Of a DNA stretch of 64,000 bases, positions 59,701-64,000 are shown in pieces. Position 1 is the stretch's first letter, and each line of letters opens with the position of its first letter. Where the stretch lies: contig NC_037590.1 in the NCBI RefSeq assembly GCF_003073045.1, positions 10,311,042-10,375,041 of the forward strand. The letters are read 5' to 3'. The stretch is from Pomacea canaliculata (taxonomy: Eukaryota > Mollusca > Gastropoda > Architaenioglossa > Ampullariidae). A program made the translations under genes and the position numbers. Under the pieces are notes generated by a model that worked only from the letters and a program-made list of their open reading frames with translations, made no database searches and was not told the DNA's origin.

Positions 59701-60090
59701 AACTCCTAAACAGGGTATGAAAGCACACAAGTTCTACAGTAATCAATTATTTATTAATATTAAAATGTTTTTTTCAGAATTACAATTCCTAAAATACTGT
59801 GTAAAATGTGCAACACTGCATGTCTGTTCTAATGAAAATGTACACATCTCTATTCTATGTGCACATCTACCTGTCCAACTGTACTGGGCTATAGATCCCC
59901 CCACTTACCCCCCCCCCACTACTAAACACACACACACAAATTTACCAGTCTTTTTTCAACATCTGTTCCTGGTGGAGCTTCCAACAGAGCATTGACTTTC
60001 TTGATTAGGTTATGGCTGACTTGTCTGACGATCTCCACACGCCTTTCATTCCCTTGTTGATCTTCTGAGAGAACCTCTGACTTTTCTGCC
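44084..60090 (-). CDS. BAR-RhoGAP protein of the ARHGAP17/ARHGAP44 (RICH/Nadrin) family, lacking its first exon(s)
   Basis: Rho-family GTPase-activating protein with a membrane-curving BAR domain; relatives act on Cdc42/Rac1 at cell junctions and in membrane traffic. Seventeen exons: 59946-60090, 59589-59665, 57648-57759, 57112-57188, 56737-56857, 56404-56472, 55940-56021, 55505-55632, 53004-53051, 52771-52834, 52190-52274, 51637-51711, 51381-51497, 50997-51076, 47824-48687, 44912-45071 and 44084-44720. Phases join throughout, giving 979 residues. Order: BAR (visible residues 1 to about 227), RhoGAP (about 235-425, arginine finger in GLFRIAG), Ser/Pro-rich linker, Pro-rich tail, end ETHL and stop at 44086-44084. 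The first visible residues RAEKSEVLSED correspond to about residue 18 in relatives, so about 20 residues with the start lie upstream of 60090 and were not found. One donor (56736-56735, GTTAGT) is weak. Confidence 0.92.
45925..45969 (-). repeat. GA/CT microsatellite in RhoGAP intron
   Basis: A TGTG stretch followed by GAGAGAGCGAGAAAGAGAGA-type repeats, in the intron between the linker exon and the 44912-45071 exon. A smaller CA/TA tract is at 45128-45148. Confidence 0.7.
47824..48687 (-). CDS. Large Ser/Pro-rich linker exon of the RhoGAP gene
   Basis: An 864-base exon (287 codons plus split ends) after the GAP domain. It encodes an apparently disordered linker with APPSPSISPPPSTEM, an acidic GEEVTIVVEETADSD, and a more ordered, charged REGDNAVWSDYRTRVRALWD block. 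It also has a KGKPPVPAERQ motif that could bind SH3 domains. Vertebrate homologues have a much less alike sequence here, so function is inferred only from context. Confidence 0.85.
49735..49800 (+). repeat. Degenerate tRNA-like SINE head in RhoGAP intron
   Basis: TGGTTAGTACACTCAAC resembles an A box and AAAGGTTGAGATTTGAAGC a B box, about 30 bases apart with an anticodon-arm-like CTTTAAAGTAA between. No clean cloverleaf forms, so it is a tRNA-derived retroposon relic rather than a working tRNA gene. Confidence 0.4.
50997..55632 (-). CDS. RhoGAP-domain exons
   Basis: Seven exons: 55505-55632 (FGMALEQHLQL, ISLVLEACILTLLDTGLEEE), 53004-53051 (GLFRIAGAASKLKKLK, with the catalytic arginine finger), 52771-52834, 52190-52274 (VLKQYLRELPEPLLTFDLY), 51637-51711, 51381-51497 (YLIKFLAILAEKSSVNKMTP, NIAIVMGPNLLW) and 50997-51076. 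The key Arg, the KxxLRELPEPL and the NKMTPSNIAIVMGPNL motifs are intact, so GAP activity is expected. Confidence 0.93.
53862..54190. repeat. Two diverged ~200-bp tandem units inside the long-TIR element
   Basis: Units beginning near 53862 and 54061 share, in order, AAA-CTGTTT, GAACATT, GAGGAGCATTC, GA-AAAGACATTG, CCTGC and TGGATAACATC. Confidence 0.6.
54560..55045. repeat. About four diverged 100-135-bp tandem units inside the long-TIR element
   Basis: Each unit ends with a form of TTTTCTCAAGGAAAAGAAGTCTGT(T)GT and continues CACAAGAAT(T)-GATGA. A further shared word is GTA(G/A)CACAGGC(G/T)GAC. Unit lengths vary, so it is an old, degenerate minisatellite. Confidence 0.6.
55940..60090 (-). CDS. 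BAR-domain exons of the RhoGAP gene
   Basis: Seven exons encode a long helical, charged region: RAEKSEVLSEDQQGNERRVE, SHNLIKKVNALLE, EELQCELDIEKEVLIPLQNI, VDIPSIMKYRKQLNKLTLDM, AAKADAVREEYEEAANKVES and LLEAQSSYHKKALSVIEEMI. This matches N-BAR sequences of ARHGAP17/44/SH3BP1, including the conserved LLEAQ-YHKKAL helix. The domain dimerises and binds curved membrane. Confidence 0.9.
56356..56377 (+). repeat. Poly-A tract in RhoGAP intron
   Basis: Twenty-two A bases in the intron between the exons at 55940-56021 and 56404-56472, about 27 bases downstream of the donor of the latter exon on the minus strand. Confidence 0.8.
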
Positions 60091-62470
60091 CTGTAGATAC
60101 ATTAAGAATGCTTGGGATTTGAATGAATGTAATACTAATGTTGCTCTTTAAAAGGTGGTAAATAACACTCACAAATTAGCATTTTCTTTAAATTCATCAT
60201 TCTGACTCCTGGAGGCATCAACACTAGAACAGGTTGTATCTAAAAAGTATCTGAATGGATTAAATGCTGGTGTGGCATGCTGCTACATTTATCTGCATGA
60301 TTTCTTGTGCACTTAAGAGTTATCCCTTACAAATCAAGCAGACTATTTTCCCCCAGCCTTCATTCTTTGGCCCTGCACCTTTCATTTTTATATGTTAGTT
60401 CAGATTTTTTTCTTCTACACATCTTTGTTATTTACTTATATTTATTTATTTGCTGTTTCTTGTAACTGTACTGGGCTTGAAGCCTCGCTTATTAAGTATT
60501 TCAAATAAACCATTAATACATTAAATAGTGAGTAAACCTGCCCCTCTTTTCCCAATCTCTGCTATTTTTCAGCTTAGCTATCTCAAATTCTTCCCTCTTA
60601 AGTGCATAACTAAATTCTTCTAGATTACGTTACTGTTTTAAGTTGTAAAGGATATGTGTCTCGTCGATCATTTTGTGTTTCTGTGCAAAATATGTAAATA
60701 TGAGGTTTCCCCCAAAAAAAATCCTTCGCTGCAAGAAAAACATGTTCATTTGGATTTGGTCAACTACTGCAAAAGTACACGTCTTTTAAGAGTAACCTTT
60801 TCTATTGAAAAAAACCAAAAAAAACCCTTTTTATTAAAAGGCATATAATATAAATTATTTTATTCCAGCACTCAAGAGTGAATGTTATTGAAAGTGCTAA
60901 GCAGTCCAAAATGTGTACTTAAAATGAAATATAAAACTGTCCGGATCTTCCTGTTTGAGCTGGTTTTATCTGTACCTAATCACTGTCCTAAGTAGTCAAA
61001 AAAAAAAAAATAATTACATTTTGCTATCAAACTGCTAACAATGTGTAACAAGCTCACAAGAGGACTTGTAAAGCAATTTGATTTAGTTTCTAAACATCAC
61101 CTAGACTAATGGTCAGTTCATAACCTATGTGTTTAATGAGGATGTGTTTTTAGAATAGATCTTCTAAGACTTATGAATTGGTCAGTGAGTGGTTTCAATT
61201 GTCCTCTTGGCATTAATAAAGTATTTATGTTGTAATAAAACAATCTTGAAGCACACATTGCAAAAACATTTTATCACACATTTTCAAGTTCTTCCAAATG
61301 ATCTTTGGTGCTAACTGTGATATGTATGATATCCTGAACTCATTACTTAGGGTTGTGACAAACTGCAAATGAGTTTTTTCTGACTGTTTTAATGCAACTT
61401 AAAAACATACAATAAATTTCTCATAGTTCATAATCCATATAATCATTATTCAACTCTTATTTATCTCACTTCAAGATACTTCCTTTTCTATGTTTCAGCA
61501 TTACTTTACCTCTCCATTTTAAAAAGTAATTACTTCCTAGAACAAACACTAGGGTCCTAATATTGTAAAACATTGCCCATTAACACACCATATCCCTCCA
61601 CCAAATGGCAAAGATAAATAAAAAAGTCCACTAAGTTAATGATATGTAGCTATTTTACTCCTTTAACTTTAACCCAGTGGGCATAGGGGCAGTGAAGTGT
61701 TGCCTGATAAATCAGGTGCTCATTTCTGGGATGCTGCTTAGTGTGCAGGGGGTAGTTTTCCAGCAGGTCTTGTACCAGCTATCTTCTACTTCACAGTTAA
61801 ATGTACCAGGCTGTAAAACTTCCCATACTTTGACCTGCCAGTTCTATCTTTTTCTCAGAATTCTACCTTATCAACAGAGAACTAACACAAACATTGTAAA
61901 AAATACAAAGAAATACAAAGCTCTCTATGCATATGTTGTGCTTCATGTGTTTTTGTGCTTTCCAGTTGCCAGTATGAAACCTCTTCCTCGTTGCATAAGC
62001 TCCTGGGAGAAAATGTGCTAAGTGCATGAAGACACATGTAAAAAGCTCCGAGGTGAGATGTGGATGGGGGAAGGAAGAGAGAAGATTAGATTACATGAGA
62101 TATGACTCGAGGAAAGACAACTTTTAACCCCACCAACTGATATTATTTGCATATCTGCTCTACATTGAAAACACTGTGCATCGCCAATGAGATATATAGA
62201 AATATATTTAAAACATATTTTCTTGTGGCAGATGATTGATGTTCAAGAACACAAAAATGTTAGTACTTAGCAAAAGGATTGTTAACTTTTGCCACAAAAC
62301 AGACTATGAGCTGCAATATTATCATAAGATTTTAAGCAGTTAAAGTGGTGTGATTTAACTTTTTTTCTAAAGGGTGGGAATTTGATTGATTACAGTTTCA
62401 AATTCAATACTATCCAAGATCATTTGCAGTTAATATTGTTTTTGTTTAATAATCTATGTATATCCAAATG
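60091..62470. other. RhoGAP intron or upstream sequence, no exon recognised
   Basis: The exon at 60090 starts in phase 2, so at least one coding exon lies upstream. I looked on the minus strand for a start resembling MKKQFxRxKQLA and did not see it here. Short ORFs are unremarkable. Confidence 0.4.
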
Positions 62471-62479
62471 CATATAATA

Positions 62480-62850
62480 ATAGGATCTGTGTAGCGCATT
62501 ACCCCACACAAAGGCAAGCTCGATGCACTTCACAAGAGATCAAGGGGAGTGGGCAAAGAGGCTGTATGATATCACAATCAAGTACAAACAAACACAACAT
62601 ATATAAACGAACATGCACTGATCAGCAATACAAGAACATGAAGAAATGCAGAGATAGGAGTGTGGGGAAGAAAGAACAACAGGATAGATGTTATAGTATG
62701 TGTTTCCAAAAGAGATAAATTTTAAGTCCAGGTTGGAAGGCATGTACCAACTCCACTGTGCGGAGAGACAGAGGTAGGCCGCTACAAATACTGGGGACGA
62801 AGAAGGAGAAAGAGTGATGGCCGAGCATCTCAAGTCTGATCTACATGTAT
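62480..62850. repeat. Probable dispersed retroposon-type repeat
   Basis: Contains GTGTAGCGCATTACCCCACA, GGCAAGCTCGATGCACTTCA and CCAACTCCACTGTGCGGAGA, a mixture that differs from the surrounding AT-rich DNA. It resembles widespread interspersed repeats of molluscan and fish genomes as I recall them. No second copy in the window supports this, so the class is uncertain. Confidence 0.35.
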
Positions 62851-64000
62851 ACGAAAATTTAAAAAATCTGAAACAAGACCATACTAAACCATTTCTAATG
62901 AAATATCCTGTATTTTGACATTATGATCTACAAGTCACTATTTATTACATAGAATGTCATGAATATATGACTCAAAAGCTTCAACATCAATAAGGAAATT
63001 AAGTTCGCTTAAGGTACTTATTAGTATTAGTAGATGGTATTCCATTTACCAGCTTCCTGTTTCAGAGCTACTGTTTGAAATAAAGCAACAATAATAAGAG
63101 AGTGAGAGTGTGCATGCTCATGTGCATGTATATGGTATAACATGTACTCACACAAGCATGCAAAACCAAAATTAAAAAAAGGATTACATCTTCTTTAACG
63201 CTTAAATTTTGTTTTAAAATATTTACATTAATATTTGTGCTATCTAAATCAGAAGTGCTTAAAGTATACAGAAACAGTATTTAGGATTACACAAGGAAAG
63301 TGAAAATATAAAATAGTATTACATGCTAGTTAAAATGTTGGTACCATACGTTATAAATTTATCATATTTTAAAACTTACAATAAATTATTTTAACTCTCA
63401 ACCAAAAAAGTAAAATTATAAATACCATTAATCAGAAAAGTGTAATCATGCTTGCACATCAAACTAAAAGTGAATACAACACGTAGCCTGTCCCTATTTA
63501 CTACTCCTAATGAAAAACTGATAGTATCTTTTAGCTAAACTTTTAAAAGTTTGTATTATTTCGATAACTTTATCGTAGATAATATCATAGTGTCAGCAAT
63601 ATTTACTTCAGATGGATTTAAAGTAAAAATGATAATCTAGAGAAAAAAAATAAAGCTAGTGCAAAATAGCAAAAGTATGGCAAGAGATTTTAGTGTCATC
63701 AATCTGACAAACTGCAAAATGTTTTGATACATTTGTTAACAAAAATGTATTGATTTCCTTATTTATTAAAAACACATGAAGTTGATTGAGGGAAGCTTTA
63801 TTACATTGTATTTATTGGTTTCTTTTAGCAATGTTTTACTTCTGATCAATAAAATTTGAAGTATTAAAAAATGTTTTTAAAAACGTATGTATTTAGTGTG
63901 TGCTGATTTGATGCTGCAATGCTGGAACTTCTACAGTAACCACTTTTTAATGTTTAGTTTAAATGTATAAATACCTCGTCACACAGGACTGTGTACATTC
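62851..64000. other. Right end of window, nothing recognised
   Basis: 1.15 kb of AT-rich sequence without recognisable exons, RNA genes or transposon ends. It probably continues the first intron or the 5' flank of the RhoGAP gene. Confidence 0.4.

Overview
The window is animal nuclear DNA. The genes have many introns with GT/AG boundaries, the background is AT-rich and poor in CpG, and relics of several transposon classes are present. The proteins are clear bilaterian orthologues. Repeat style and intron size suggest a lophotrochozoan, probably a mollusc, but that is inference and no species can be named.

Layout. (1) 1-6650, minus strand: the 5' seven exons of a DDX5/DDX17-type DEAD-box RNA helicase (copy 1), whose 3' part lies off the left edge. 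(2) 7384-12511: a nest of transposons. A pogo/Tigger-like element with a broken transposase fragment is interrupted by a hAT-like element with a perfect 8-bp target duplication, which in turn holds an LTR-like insertion. (3) 13622-14284, plus strand: a single-coding-exon gene for the exosome subunit RRP46/EXOSC5, followed by a truncated tandem pseudogene of itself. (4) 16134-31100, minus strand: a second DDX5/17 copy. Exons 3-14 are intact, but the ancestral start codon and the RS-rich exon 2 have decayed. Its introns hold a CR1/L2-like LINE relic, a short pogo-like element, a 1.6-kb element with very long inverted repeats, and a further pogo-like end. (5) 31390-33650: hAT-like end, LINE endonuclease/RT-linker relic, a possible HMG-box exon and a dispersed repeat. 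(6) 33.7-44 kb: about 10 kb of AT-rich sequence without a recognisable gene. (7) 44084-60090, minus strand: seventeen exons of a BAR + RhoGAP protein of the ARHGAP17/ARHGAP44 (RICH/Nadrin) family, lacking only its first exon(s). One of its introns carries a 2-kb element with 150-160-bp terminal inverted repeats and internal tandem repeats. (8) 60.1-64 kb: intronic or upstream sequence with a repeat but no recognised exon.

The two helicase copies are a tandem segmental duplication: exon lengths, phases, intron fragments and even the 5' flank align. They flank the exosome gene. The helicases would act in splicing, transcription and RNA processing, and RRP46 in 3'-5' RNA decay. The RhoGAP protein is an unrelated membrane/actin regulator. 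Exon boundaries were read by eye, using frame continuity across every junction as the check; no transcript evidence was available.
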